DNA of 64,000 nucleotides, taken from NCBI GenBank assembly GCA_020796225.1, contig CM036753.1:62838865-62902864 (forward strand). The letters are read 5' to 3'. Source of the DNA: Arion vulgaris. Its lineage: Eukaryota; Mollusca; Gastropoda; Stylommatophora; Arionidae. Positions 42,456-52,649 of this stretch are shown one piece after another. Position 1 is the stretch's first letter. Every line of letters begins with the position of its first letter. The notes beneath the pieces were generated by a model. The model was not told the DNA's origin. It made no database searches and worked only from the letters and a program-made list of their open reading frames with translations. Both the position numbers and the translations under genes were made by a program.

Positions 42456-42720
42456 GTTTAGAAATGAAGACAAGGGGGAAGGGTGTGTGTGTGGTATAAC
42501 ATCAGTACTGAACTTCGGCAAGAAACAACAAATTAAATGATTCGGCCACATAAGCAGAATACCAACATACGGTACTCATCAAAGAGTAATGCTACTCTGA
42601 TACAGTGGATCCAAAGCAATGGGCCACGTACCACACAAAATGTGGACACAGAAATAACAGAGGTGGTGAAACACTATTTATGAAGCGCGCACTAAAGTCC
42701 ATTCTAGAAATCTCTTTTTA
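42456..42720 (+). mobile_element. LINE-A 3' end
   Basis: GTATAACATCAGTACTGAAC, AAGAAACAACAAATTAAATG, AGAATACCAACATACGGTAC and AAGCGCGCACTAAAGTCC parallel the 3' part of LINE-A at 5.35-5.57 kb. Confidence 0.7.
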
Positions 42721-42729
42721 TTTTGACTA

Positions 42730-43757
42730 TATGAGACAAAAATATTCTGAGATGCTATGGAATACCAGACAAAATAATAAACATTATAAAGAGCCTATAT
42801 GATGGTTCACAGTGTGCAGTTCGCACTGATGGTGACACAGCGACTGGTTTATGGTTGAAACCGGAGTAAAGCAAGGCTGTATTCTATCTCCGCTATTGTT
42901 TGGAGTGGCCATTGACTGTGTGATGCGAAAATGTTGCAGGGGCGAAACTGGCATTGATTGGGTAGAAAATAGTCAACTAGAAGATTTGAATTTTGCAGAT
43001 GATATTGTCTTGTTAAGTAGAAACAACCAAGATATGCAAAGAAAAACAGACAACTTGTCATCTATAGCATCAAAAGTTGGACTGCAGATAAGCTATGAAA
43101 AACAGATATAATGAAGACACCTATGGCAAGTAATGCAGATATCACACTGGAATCTAAAATGATAAAAATAACAGAGCAGTTCACCTATTTAGGTAGCAAT
43201 TTTGATTGCACAGGAAATGTTAAAAAGAAATTATGATACGAATTGGCAAAGCAACATCAGCTTTTAAAAGTCTAAATAAAATATGGAACTGCAAGTTATA
43301 TAGTATTAAAACTAAATTACGAATTTTCAATTCAAATGTTGTATCAATCCTAACATATGCCAGCGAGAGTTGGAAAATGACTAAAGATATAGAAAGCAAG
43401 TTGAATGCATTTGAAAATAGATGTCTGCGAAAAATAATGAATATAAAATGGAACGAATTCAGAAGTGATGAAATCAGAGACATGCCTGGTCAACCACTAG
43501 TGACAACTGTTATAAGAAAGAGAAGATGGAGATATGTTGGGCACACCTTGAGGAGAAATGATCAAAGAATATCAAAGCAGGCATTGAAGTGGGATGCAAA
43601 GGGTTCAAGAAAGAGAGGTCGACCTAAGGAGACCCTGAAACGAACTTTGCTGAGAGAGGCAAGAAATATCGGTCTCAGTTCCATGGAGGAGATTGAGCGA
43701 GTTGCCCAGGATAGAGCGGTATGGAGAAATTACTTGCAGGCCCTATGTAACGTATAA
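42730..43757 (+). mobile_element. LINE-C: reverse transcriptase C-terminal half
   Basis: Contains RT motif B (TGVKQGCILSPLLF), the catalytic FADDIVLLS, and after a shift ITEQFTYLGSNFD. An intact 174-codon frame (43233-43757) follows with ILTYASESWKMTKDIESK, RRWRYVGHTLRRND and the C-terminus QDRAVWRNYLQALCNV. It is the best preserved copy of this family, truncated upstream of motif B. The fragment at 36.96-37.2 kb belongs to it. Confidence 0.9.
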
Positions 43758-43866
43758 CGGTACGAGAGGAATTATTATTATAATATTTATTATATATGAG
43801 ACAAAAACAGGATTCGAGAAAATAAGTTTCGATTATACTATCCTATTGTACGCATGTGCAAACATT

Positions 43867-43874
43867 ACTTCCTG
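43867..43874 (+). promoter_or_regulatory. Possible ETS/GABP-type site
   Basis: ACTTCCTG, the reverse complement of CAGGAAGT, lies 19 bp before the proposed UQCR11 start. Such sites are common at promoters of nuclear genes for mitochondrial proteins in animals. An 8-bp match can be chance. Confidence 0.25.
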
Positions 43875-43892
43875 TCACCTCTATATTTGAAG

Positions 43893-43969
43893 ATGGATGC
43901 TAAAATTAAAGTTTACAAGGAGGACTTTCAAAGGCTATCACGATTCTCATCGAGAATTTTGAAGCACTG
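43893..43969 (+). CDS. UQCR11: Probable first coding exon of a UQCR11-like gene
   Basis: The ATG opens MDAKIKVYKEDF, then RLSRFSSRILKH, and the exon stops after two bases of a Trp codon at the donor TG|GTGATT. Those two bases plus the first base of the exon at 45486 restore Trp, giving KHW|TPTIAVF. In vertebrate UQCR11 the same place reads as a short basic helix ending in Asn-Trp before a Pro-Thr and the membrane span. Phase and sequence agree, but the donor is not a strong consensus and this ATG is chosen only because it is the first in frame. It lies just downstream of a LINE-C copy. Confidence 0.5.
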
Positions 43970-44132
43970 GTGATTGTTTATTTTATAGTTTGGATAAAAA
44001 AAATTGCACTAAACCTTTGGGTATATAAATATAATGTTATGCTGGGGTGTGTGCTATCTGATAATATGTAACAACACCTTGGTCTTGCTTGCCGGGGCGT
44101 ACAAAACAAGTTTAAATTAAGTTAGTAGTATG

Positions 44133-44165
<33 letters not shown>

Positions 44166-44724
44166 AGTATAGTATCTATAGTATATAAATATAATTATAT
44201 AATATGTTACCTCAAATTTCAGACACATCAGATCGGTCAACAAATGAAATGGGATGTCGTTTGAATTATCATCATATTCATCATATCAGATCAATTATGA
44301 TCAAATAAAATAAAGTAGATCAAGAATCGCTCAATTTTTCATTGAATTTATCTTTGAATTTCACGACTGGACTTCTGTGTATTAACTATTATTAAGTATA
44401 ATTATATAATATTAATAATATAATATAATATGAAAAATTATATATATATATATATTAAATATACCATTGGCATTAATGATTATATAAGTACATCATATTA
44501 ATATAATTACAAACGACCACGTCCACATTAATGATTAATTATCATGATTAATTGTCCTCAGACCAAGAATAATCATAATGACATTGAATAGATTGTTTTC
44601 AGTAATTAGTATTACACCAACTTACTTAACTTAGACTTAGTGACTAAATATTTAATAATCATGACATATATTATATGCCAAATCAACAATCATAACAATT
44701 ACCAAATTGAGACCTAACCCTAAC
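43970..44724. other. AT-rich intron with TA runs
   Basis: Very AT-rich (TATA, ATTAT runs, TA microsatellite at about 44140-44165). No exon-like segment. Confidence 0.5.
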
Positions 44725-44945
44725 TGTTGGCAAATTCAGTGGGTCTCTTGCTCAGCGTTTGTCTTGCGTTTGAAGGTCGTGGTTCAAATCCGGACCATAT
44801 CATATACTTTTCTTGGGTGCATTTTTTCTAAAGACCCTAGGATTGTTGCTGGAGCTACAGAGTTAGGGCTTTGTGCAATACTCTCGTCAGGTGGCATGCC
44901 ATATGGGGTAAAACCAGGTGAAGTGAAGTTAATCCTTCAGTTTTA
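44725..44945 (+). mobile_element. SINE family C
   Basis: Degenerate tRNA-like head (GTCTCTTGCTCAGCGTTTGT; B-box-like GTGGTTCAAATCC), then CTAGGATTGTTGCTGGAGCT and CCATATGGGGTAAAACC. Confidence 0.75.
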
Positions 44946-44984
44946 GACCCTTTTTTAGATAGCAAATAAAATGTGGAAATAGAA

Positions 44985-45125
44985 AACAGATGCCTGTCCG
45001 CCTTAGGGGCTCCGCTCCGTATTTTTCGGTTTGGGTTTACTCTCATAGCCTTTGCCTCTCCCGAGGCTCCCACAAGGGAGTGGGGCTATTTGCCCATAGC
45101 TGGGGGTCTGGATCTATACTTCCAT
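44985..45125. repeat. GC-richer repeat-like block with a hairpin
   Basis: A block markedly richer in GC than its surroundings, with a short inverted pair CTCCC / GGGAG around GAGGCTCCCACAAGGGAG. Probably part of an unclassified SINE. No other copy was seen in this window. Confidence 0.35.
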
Positions 45126-45485
45126 CTTAAGCTCTTCTGACCAGAAAGGTTTGTATATTTTCTGTTGTCTCTTGGTATGGTCTGCTTGGTTGGTTGCATG
45201 TTCGATCCTCTGTAGAAGTAGAGTTGTGCAGTATTGTCTAAATTTGTAAAACCCTGATATAAGGTGTATTAAGTTCTTCGGTTATAAGTTCATGTTTGAG
45301 TGTAGAGTATGTTCTGGTTGAATTATGTTCATTTGATTATTAAGTCGTATGCGTTGGGCTTGGAGCAAAAAAAATGGTGCTGCAATCTCTCTTTGTAAGT
45401 TGGGTTTTGAGTTGGCCTTGTGTCTGTAGACCTCTCTTCCATCATTAAATCATCTGATAAAATAAACAATCTTTTCTGGTTGCAG

Positions 45486-45612
45486 GACTCCGACTATTGC
45501 AGTGTTTTCTGTAGCCACAGTAGCTGTTGGTCTATATTTCACTGACTGGCAAGTAACCAATAGAAAGATACCATTCTATGGCAGGAAATTTGATGATAAA
45601 GGAAATTTGTAG
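45486..45612 (+). CDS. UQCR11: UQCR11-like complex III subunit, main exon
   Basis: After the acceptor TTCTGGTTGCAG the frame reads TPTIAVFSVATVAVGLYFTD, then WQVTNRKIPFYGRKFDDKGN, Leu and TAG. The single hydrophobic span followed by Thr-Asp-Trp, and the IPFYGRKF block near the C-terminus, match the small UQCR11/QCR10 subunit of mitochondrial cytochrome bc1, which sits in the inner membrane next to the Rieske protein. With the proposed first exon the protein is 67 residues, slightly longer than the ~56 of mammals. A donor GTAAGAAA follows the stop directly, so the gene has a 3' UTR intron. Confidence 0.72.
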
Positions 45613-46840
45613 GTAAGAAATCATTTTTAAAAAAAACACTTTTCAGGATTCTTTACTACAGCTAAATAAAATATAGATTTTTTTTTTTTTGGCTATACAT
45701 AGCGTCTCAGAATATGCTGGTTAAAATCGTGCTTCATCCCTTGTGGAACATCCTGATAACAATAATTTGACTAGCAAGGATTGACATGATCTCTACCTCA
45801 TTGTGGAGCTTGCTGAAGATCTGACTGCTAGTAAGGTATCAACTATTTCATCTTCAGCACATCTCTGAGTTTGTAAGATCATAGTAAAGGTCCCACTGGA
45901 CTGCCCAGCTTGTAGCATTGCACCCACTGCCACATTGAACCAAATGCCAGCAGTTTGTGGCATTGCACCCACTGTCACATTGAACCATGGGTCACACTTG
46001 GATTTTTAAAAGCTCTGGAAACCTATGCAGTCCAACTAGTCATCAGGAGTATGGTCTACAGTATGAAGACGGTATAAACTCCTGTCTAATACAGGGAACA
46101 GATAGCAAACTTGTAATTCCTGAGGATTGTTAACAAACAACCAACCATCTTCTTCAAACTGTTATTCAATACACTGTGCCATATGTCACCATACTTGAAC
46201 CACCGTTACTTATTTAGCCAAAGATGTATTGATAGATAGAAACAATGTTAATGACCTTCTAGTATATGAGGATATAAAAGCTATACTCGTGTTTGTGGTC
46301 ACATGAGGATCTCTCTAAACTGATTATATAATCCTTTCATCTCCCTCTGGAGCACCTCAACAAACATTTTTCTTCCTATCCTTTCTACGTTTCTCAGATA
46401 CTGTAACCCACAAGATCCTATACTTCTGGATATCGCTCGTTTACGTTCGTTCATTCATCGGTTAACACATCCTACTATTCGCATTGTTACCTTCTGTTTT
46501 GAATTACGATGCAAAGAGAAAGTATTGATAAACACTGCACTTTTTCCAAAATGAGCAACCAGCATCATCGAGACAATCTGTTTGACAAGCACAATTTTAT
46601 GATTCCAACCAATCAGATATTGAAGTAGAGAATGAAAATGATAAGCTAGAACTTTAGTACTTGAATCGTTTGTACGTATCTCTCCCTTAGGAAATTCAGA
46701 ATATCAGCCTGGTCCATTGCTTGCTTACTTTTTTACAGCAGTAGCAGTCATACCTGCAATCCTATCGGTGCGTTCATTTCTCCGTAACCTGCATGTCCTG
46801 GCGCAAAAAATGATTTTTGGCAGCCTAGTCATATGAGCAC
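45613..46840. other. 3' UTR intron, left part, no recognised feature
   Basis: Includes a T run (45677) and a short imperfect repeat (TTGTGGCATTGCACCCACTG and its near copy at about 45910-45985). No exon was recognised. Confidence 0.45.
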
Positions 46841-46844
46841 CATC

Positions 46845-47075
46845 ATCTGAAGAAGACACTGGAGATGGATCGGGCATGTGATGCGCATGGAGACTAACAC
46901 GAAAACGTTGAAGACCCAAGACAACCTGGAGGAAAACAATAGAGCAGGAACTGAAAGAAATGAATCATAGCTGTAACACAATTCAGAGGAAGACCATGAA
47001 TAGAGAAGAATGGTGTGTGTGTGTTGCTGCCCTAAATGCTAAGGGCGTAACAGGCTAAAGAGAGAGATACATGTA
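46845..47075 (+). mobile_element. LINE-D 3' end with GA tail
   Basis: WRWIGHVMRMETN, then (in shifted frame) [20 protein letters not shown] and LNAKGVTG, a stop and AAAGAGAGAGA. It is the same subfamily as the copy nested in the hAT element at 25.6 kb. Confidence 0.85.
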
Positions 47076-47584
47076 CAAAAATATTACACGCTAGGTTTAG
47101 GATGTAAATTTGGAGACATGAGGAATGTTATCTTGCTTTTGTTATTTTTAACTCTAATGTATTGTGTAGTATCACAGAATATGCAGAATTGAAATGGCTT
47201 TTCTATAAAAATTAATTTTAAAATTATACTAGAATATCCAATAAAATATAATGATGTTAGAAAAGTGGGGGAAAAATAGATTTTCCCACTTACCATAATA
47301 TTTAAAGCCAACACAAGTTTGGATTTTCTAGATATTCTTTTTAACACTGAAGAGAGGAATTTCAAACAAATGTCAATTGACCAGTTCTTTTCCTTGACAA
47401 TGCATGGACTTACAAAGCATTCAGGGGCTGATATCCCATGTGGAAACAAATTCTCTCCATTCTCGTAAAGTACCCAAGTCTAATCCACCTACATTGTTCA
47501 CCTAGTGGTTTTTGGTGTTCTTTTGTCTTTCCTCCAGAGTCGGCTGCATGACAGTTCTTGTGATGGTCTTTGGATCACTTCTCG
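47076..47584. other. AT-rich 3' UTR intron stretch
   Basis: There is a minus-strand frame of 121 codons at 47084-47449 with no domain. On the plus strand KFDFPTYHNI-like and FEQMSIDQFFSLTMHGLTK fragments appear, with no start or splice context. Not called as a gene. Confidence 0.35.
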
Positions 47585-47700
47585 CCCAAGTGGTTACCGG
47601 GTCCAAATTTGGGGTGTAAAGAATAGAACCACTGTTACCTGCCACGCATGTCGTAAGCGCGACTAAAGTTTGGCTGAAATCAGATGCACATGTCCGTTAG
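47585..47700 (+). mobile_element. SINE family E, 5' half
   Basis: GGTTACCGGGTCCAAATTTG, AATAGAACCACTGTTACC, CACGCATGTCGTAAGCGCGA and TCAGATGCACATGTCC. The 3' half is missing and the next sequence is a LINE-B end. Confidence 0.8.
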
Positions 47701-48100
47701 GGAATGCTAACCCAAAACAAATACTTGCAGAAAATGGGTGCACCAGGCCGTAAGGCGCATAATATGGTGCAATGACCCCTCATAATGAGGAATGGGATAA
47801 CGGATTCTACGGGCGCCAATCTGCCTCAGTGATTTAGCCATGCAGTAGGAATGTCAGACCTACCATCACGAGGGTGGCCAAAACTTACTGCTGGAAGAGG
47901 TCGGCACAAAAGGGAAGCAGAAATCATAGGAATTATATCCTACAGAACTGCCCCCAGTATGCAGACTTGAGAAGAAAGAGGTGGCCCACTTACACTAGTG
48001 TCCAAGACAAACTGTATGGCGTTGCTGATAATCTGAGGCAGATGGCTGCCTTTATTAGAGAATCCAAATCCTAATCTAGTGAGAATGCAGAAGAAAAAGG
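47700..48100 (+). mobile_element. I-type LINE-B 3' end
   Basis: ILQNCPQYADLRRKRWPTYT then DKLYGVADNLRQMAAFIRES is the segment downstream of RNase H in I-type LINEs, ending AATGCAGAAGAAAAAGG. It runs parallel to the antisense copy at 40.7-41.0 kb. Confidence 0.7.
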
Positions 48101-48427
48101 ATCACTTCTGTGTACATGTTCTATCCAGCATCTGCCTTTTACCGGTACATTTTCTCCTGGTGTTTTGTTGAGCAGTTCTAAGTTGCTGATTTTGTTTGAC
48201 AAAAAAATATTCTGAGGAATTTTCTCAATCAGGTTATTTGGGAACAGATTTTTCAGTTTCTGTTATTCACTACATTTAGATCCACCCAAAAATTTACAGC
48301 TTCCGTGTATCCTTATTTTAGTGTAATCTTGATGATGTAGTTTTTACTTTATGTTTTTGTCACAAAAAAGTGAACAAGTGTAACTTTTTATGATTTAAGA
48401 TCTTGTTTTTTTAATATTTTCTGACAG
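48101..48427. other. 3' UTR intron, last part
   Basis: AT-rich sequence ending in a T-rich tract and the acceptor TTTTCTGACAG. No coding signal was seen. Confidence 0.5.
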
Positions 48428-48635
48428 GTACTAGGAATATCTAGAACAAGAATGAATCAGAACTAGTTGTAGATTACAGAAAGTTTGTAGGATGGACATA
48501 AACAGTGTATAACATTTATAATGGAGCTAGACACATGCCAGCTACCATTGGAATGTCTGCAGAAAACCTGTGATCCATTTGTTTTTGTGTGGAGAACATT
48601 TGTAAATTAATAAAGTAATATGTGACACACTTTGA
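48428..48635 (+). other. 3' UTR exon of the UQCR11-like gene with polyadenylation signal
   Basis: An exon-like block follows the acceptor at 48427. It has no long open frame and carries AATAAA at 48609-48614. Cleavage is expected about 15-25 bp later. Linking it to the donor at 45613 is an inference from order, strand and splice signals. Confidence 0.55.
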
Positions 48636-49795
48636 CGTTTCAATGTGTTTTCATTTATTGTTTGTTATGTGACTTTTCTGTTTTATCTGTAATAAGTAAA
48701 TGCTTCTGAAATTGTAAAGTAAGGTTGTCCTGGTATTTTACAGGAAGCAGAAGAACTGGCTAAAGAGGGTCTTTCAGGTGGACTGTGATGTACTGCAAAG
48801 GACATGCTACATGAAAATATATTGAATTTTGGTCTGGATTATTCTCATTTGACTTGAGACATGGTCATAGGTGTTCTGATCTCCGCAATATCTCCAAATA
48901 GCGTGTGGCGGCTAACAGTACAAGTTTGATGAACCTACTCATAAATCTGTTGTGCTGCTCTTTTCTGGCCACGTCAATCCAGGCTCTTGCAATCTAGCAA
49001 TTAGGGTGGGTTAGTTTAGCTAAGTCCTATTTGCTGCCAAACTGTACAAGGACATTCTGACACCCCTGATGTTGTGGCAGAACCAGCCAGTCCGTTTGCT
49101 TTCACTGACATCTGTGTGGTATGAAATAAAGATGAATGTGATTCTGCAAATTGTTGACCTTTTATCTACGAACCAGCCTTCACCTTCCGGGTCATTTTCA
49201 ATGAACCAGCTAGGATGCCCACATGAGTGTAGTCACTACTAATGTGATCCGACTGAATGACTTTGAATTACAGTTATGCAGATCTGGTTTATTGCCAGCC
49301 AAATTCAAATGACCAATGTTCCATAACTTTACTGATCTCTGTGTGTTAAAATTGTAAGGACAAAGATACACTTGTGAAACAAGCCTAATTAATTATAAAG
49401 AAAAATAGGATAACACCACACAAATGTTAGTTCACAGTTTAATGAAATACTCAGATGACACTGTTCTTTCAAACAGCATCATTAGAAAATTACAATATAA
49501 ATTAATACAGCCATTCATCATACATGTAAAACTTGATATTACAAAGTGTTTTTAATTTTTATTCATTTGATTTACTTCCAAATATAATTTTTGGAAACAA
49601 ATTCAAAACTATTTCTTAAATTAAAACCTTACTTTTAAGCATCAGACATTCACTTGTGGACAAGCGTAGAATAACAAATACATAAATATTAAATAATGGA
49701 CAGGTGGATGCAGAAAATTCTACTTATAGTGCAGTCCAAAAGTCTGATTTTGAATATATAAGAAAGCTATATTATGGGGGTCTCTTGTGTTCAAG
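48636..49795. other. Intergenic stretch between convergent genes
   Basis: No ORF, splice-bounded segment or SINE family was recognised. AT-rich towards the right. Confidence 0.45.
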
Positions 49796-49796
49796 C

Positions 49797-49995
49797 AACC
49801 CTTGTCAGTAGAAAGTCGATACGCTGGTAGAAAAGCCACTACCCAGGCAAGATTCATTAGAAGTAACATTCCTACAAATTTTTACCATGTTGAGATTATA
49901 TTGGGGACTCTTGCCTGACCAAAAGAGATTTGGCTGCGTAGGAAAGAGATAGGAAAACTTATGGTACTTCATCAAAGTGCAATAATGATGATTCA
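49797..49995 (-). mobile_element. SINE family F, antisense
   Basis: CGCTGGTAGAAAAGCCACTA, GGCAAGATTCATTAGAAG and CAAAGTGCAATAATGATGAT mirror 18600-18830. The family's conserved block is CATCATCATTGCACTT on the sense strand. Confidence 0.55.
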
Positions 49996-50039
49996 ATAAA
50001 TCACTTGTTGATACATAATTTAAAAGTCAAAACTGCTGG

Positions 50040-50281
50040 ATTCGGCTGGTAGAGACGGGGTCAAACCTGGTACAGTCGATTTACATGGAAGTAATGCTGG
50101 ACCTCTCGTTACTTGCTCAGATGTTGATACTTCAAGTGATGGTCAAGATGACAGCAACATAGGTTCTATACAGTTTGACATGTTGAAATCAGATGTGCTG
50201 GGTATAAAGAAGAAAATAAAATTTGAAGCACATTTTTCGAAAATCTTTAAGATTGTTCATAGAACTATGGAGTTCATTTGA
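50040..50281 (+). pseudogene. Coding-like segment of unknown origin
   Basis: One frame is open for about 80 codons with natural composition: SAGRDGVKPGTVDLHGSNAG, then TCSDVDTSSDGQDDSNIGSI, then FDMLKSDVLGIKKKIKFEAH, ending in TGA. There is no suitable start, and only a weak acceptor (GCTGGTAG). It could be a fossil exon, a processed fragment or a decayed transposon ORF. No family was recognised. Confidence 0.3.
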
Positions 50282-50559
50282 AGTAGCATGCAATTTCTTC
50301 AAATTCAAAGTTGATGTAGCTAAGTGGCAGTGAGTTGGATTCATGAACAAGTGGACAGTGTTCGTGTCTCGGTACAGACCAATTTAGCAAAATTGTAGCA
50401 AAAATATCCAGGCGTAACACATTGCCAGATCGCTATGAGTGAACCCTGAGCTAATTGTTTCATTCTGTAAAGCATAGTCTTCAGATTTTTGTACAGGCAA
50501 CACATATATTTATTGAACTGTTCAAAATATAAAGATTATTAAATGTGCCTTTATGAGCG

Positions 50560-50665
50560 ATAGGATATGTTCATAGAATATAATTTTAACATACAAAATT
50601 TCAGTTACAGAAGCTTAAGGATATGTTCATAGAATATAATTTTCACTGAAATTTCAGTTACAGAA
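50560..50665. repeat. Tandem duplication of about 57 bp
   Basis: AGGATATGTTCATAGAATAT, AATTTTAAC/CACT and TTTCAGTTACAGAA occur twice in a row. Confidence 0.85.
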
Positions 50666-50747
50666 CCTTATTTTTATTTATCATATAATTGAAAAATAGG
50701 AGCCATTACTTTTAATGACATAATGATTGTATGTCATTGGATGAGAC

Positions 50748-50753
50748 TTTATT
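50748..50753 (-). terminator. Polyadenylation signal of the small membrane-protein gene
   Basis: TTTATT on the plus strand, which is AATAAA on the minus strand, about 175 bp after the stop codon at 50926. Another AATAAA-type match lies near 50670. Confidence 0.5.
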
Positions 50754-50925
50754 TACATGTTGGCAAAGCTATGTACCCCATTTCACTACTAGACATCCTA
50801 TATATATATAGAAAATATAATAGAGTGCAGAGACTGTTCTATCTACATATTGGAGAATCTATGTCGATGAATAAAGTCTGACAGTTACTTTTAAAAGAAA
50901 AAGACTTCAAGTTAATTATTGTGAA

Positions 50926-51117
50926 TCATTTGTAGGTGGCATCATCCATTGAACCTTGAGCTTCACGTTTTTGTCGCCTCTGAAATATTTCTCTTGCCTG
51001 GGACTCAAATTTCTGTGTTTCTTTCTTTTGAAAATATGGTCTGCCAACAAAAAAGTATGCCGCTCCCATAAGACTTGTAGCGAGAATTATGGGTACAAGA
51101 TTAGCCTTGCTTGCCAT
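50926..51117 (-). CDS. 63-residue single-pass membrane protein, mitochondrial style
   Basis: The frame starts MASKANLVPIILATSLMGAA, continues YFFVGRPYFQKKETQKFES, and then has a charged helix (REIFQRRQKREAQ) and the end DDATYK. It has one N-terminal hydrophobic span with no cleavable signal, a Pro-Tyr-Phe after it and a basic amphipathic tail, as in small inner- or outer-membrane mitochondrial proteins. There is faint similarity of layout to PIGBOS1-type proteins, not enough to name it. The ATG is preceded on the minus strand by the acceptor TTTTGTACAG at about 51130, so the codons before it are intron and a 5' UTR exon lies further right. Convergent with the UQCR11-like gene. Confidence 0.7.
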   Translation of the reverse strand: MASKANLVPIILATSLMGAAYFFVGRPYFQKKETQKFESQAREIFQRRQKREAQGSMDDATYK

Positions 51118-51179
51118 GATGTTGAACACCTGTACAAAAGAGCAAAACACATCAAATTTAGTGTTTCACTAATGCAGTA

Positions 51180-51404
51180 ACATTGCACTAATGTAAAACC
51201 GTAAACATATAACACTATTTGTAAAAATAATTCTGAGTAAACCTAGATTATACAGTTTACAAAAATAATAAATAAATATACAGGTATAATAAACCTATAT
51301 TAAACAGTTAAAATAAACACTGCAAATATACATGTATGATTTATAATGCTGAGTTACAATAAGGAAATGCAGTTATAGGGTTGGACTACAGGAAACCTTG
51401 ATCA
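51180..51404. other. AT-rich stretch, probable intron of the minus-strand gene
   Basis: No feature recognised. Confidence 0.4.
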
Positions 51405-51560
51405 CTTACTTAAGGATCTAAATTACAAGTACGCCTGAAGTTGGGGTAAGACCAATCTGAATGGTGAGGGACAGTAATGATAAGGAAAGCAAGCTTTACA
51501 CAAATAATCAGTGAAAAGTCCATATTAGGATGCTATGAATTCATAGGGGGAACGAAGTCA
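51405..51560 (+). mobile_element. SINE family A, partial
   Basis: GGATCTAAATTACAAGTACG, CTGAAGTTGGGGTAAGAC, GGTGAGGGACAGTAATGATA, and GAATTCATAGGGGGAACGAA at the end. Confidence 0.7.
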
Positions 51561-51699
51561 TAAATTGTAATAAATAATAGAGAGGGAACTTCATTTATTC
51601 TAAGTTGTGACTTTAAAAAAACCAGTTGAGGATATCAATCAATACAGGTCTGGCATGTCTAGCCTTAACTCATAATTCTCACAAATTTTCCAGTGTCTG

Positions 51700-51960
51700 A
51701 AACGCACCTAGATCACATGAGTGTGTCACATTGATGACATCAGCTCTGTCCATACTTCTGCCAGTTTGAGTCGGGGGATTACTTGCAAGAAAGCATGTTT
51801 GCTGCCATGAACTCAAGGTGTATACAGCCAAGTCAGGGTCTTGAGATGTGACTGCTGAATGCTGTTCATCTATTTCATGTGCAGACTTCCAGACAATCCT
51901 TTGAAGCATATTCATCAAGTCTGATATAACTGCACGAGTGCATGAATGGTCTGATGTTCG
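51700..51960 (-). mobile_element. I-type LINE-B fragment, antisense
   Basis: The minus strand reads QTCFLASNPPTQTGRSMDRA then DVINVTHSCD. It aligns with [20 protein letters not shown] / [10 protein letters not shown] of the RNase H C-terminal region at 19.8 kb. Heavily diverged. Confidence 0.55.
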
Positions 51961-52640
51961 ACACCCATCAAGAACCATGAGGCATAGAATCATACTATAT
52001 ATAAATCATGAATACCATCTGAAGCAAGTCTAGAAACAAAAACACTATGAACATACTATTTGCTGACGATCACAGTTTAATGTATGAAAATAAAGGCAGA
52101 TTGCAAGATTACACATGCGTTCTACTTAATGAACACTAGCTTTTAATCATAGAACATTAACACTGTAGTAGATCAACATTCATGTTAATAATATTAGGCA
52201 AACACGTCTTAGAATGAAAGTTCCTAAGTTAAGTGGTATTTATTTTTACAGAGGATGGTAGATTAGATAAATTGAAACCTGAAGCCAAAAAATGTTAGTG
52301 ACAGTTGGCTCAGGCATTCAGACGTCGGTATGGATACCAAAGGTTATTGGATACTGAACGGACATCAATGCGGGCAGGACCATAGGTGCTCAGTCCCCCC
52401 CAATAGACGTGGAAGGGTATGCATTCTCAGCTTATGGTTCCTGTGGCTCGCTGGCTAAATACACTCCTTACTCTGCCCCTCAGGCATCCAGTTCTACTTG
52501 TACAAGGGGTAACTTCAAACTTCTTAAATTGCTGGATCGATTCAACATCTATTTACTATTATAGTGGCTTTATCCAACGGCAACAGGCAGTCATAAAAAG
52601 ATCTAAGAACGTCCCACTTATCCATCTTCAACTCCCCGAC
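51961..52640. other. Unassigned stretch
   Basis: No recognised element. The ORF at 52419-52646 has no domain. Confidence 0.35.
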
Positions 52641-52649
52641 AACTGAAGT

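Noticed and set aside
47084..47449. 121-residue minus-strand ORF
   Set aside because: No recognisable domain; AT-rich sequence in the 3' UTR intron of a gene on the other strand.
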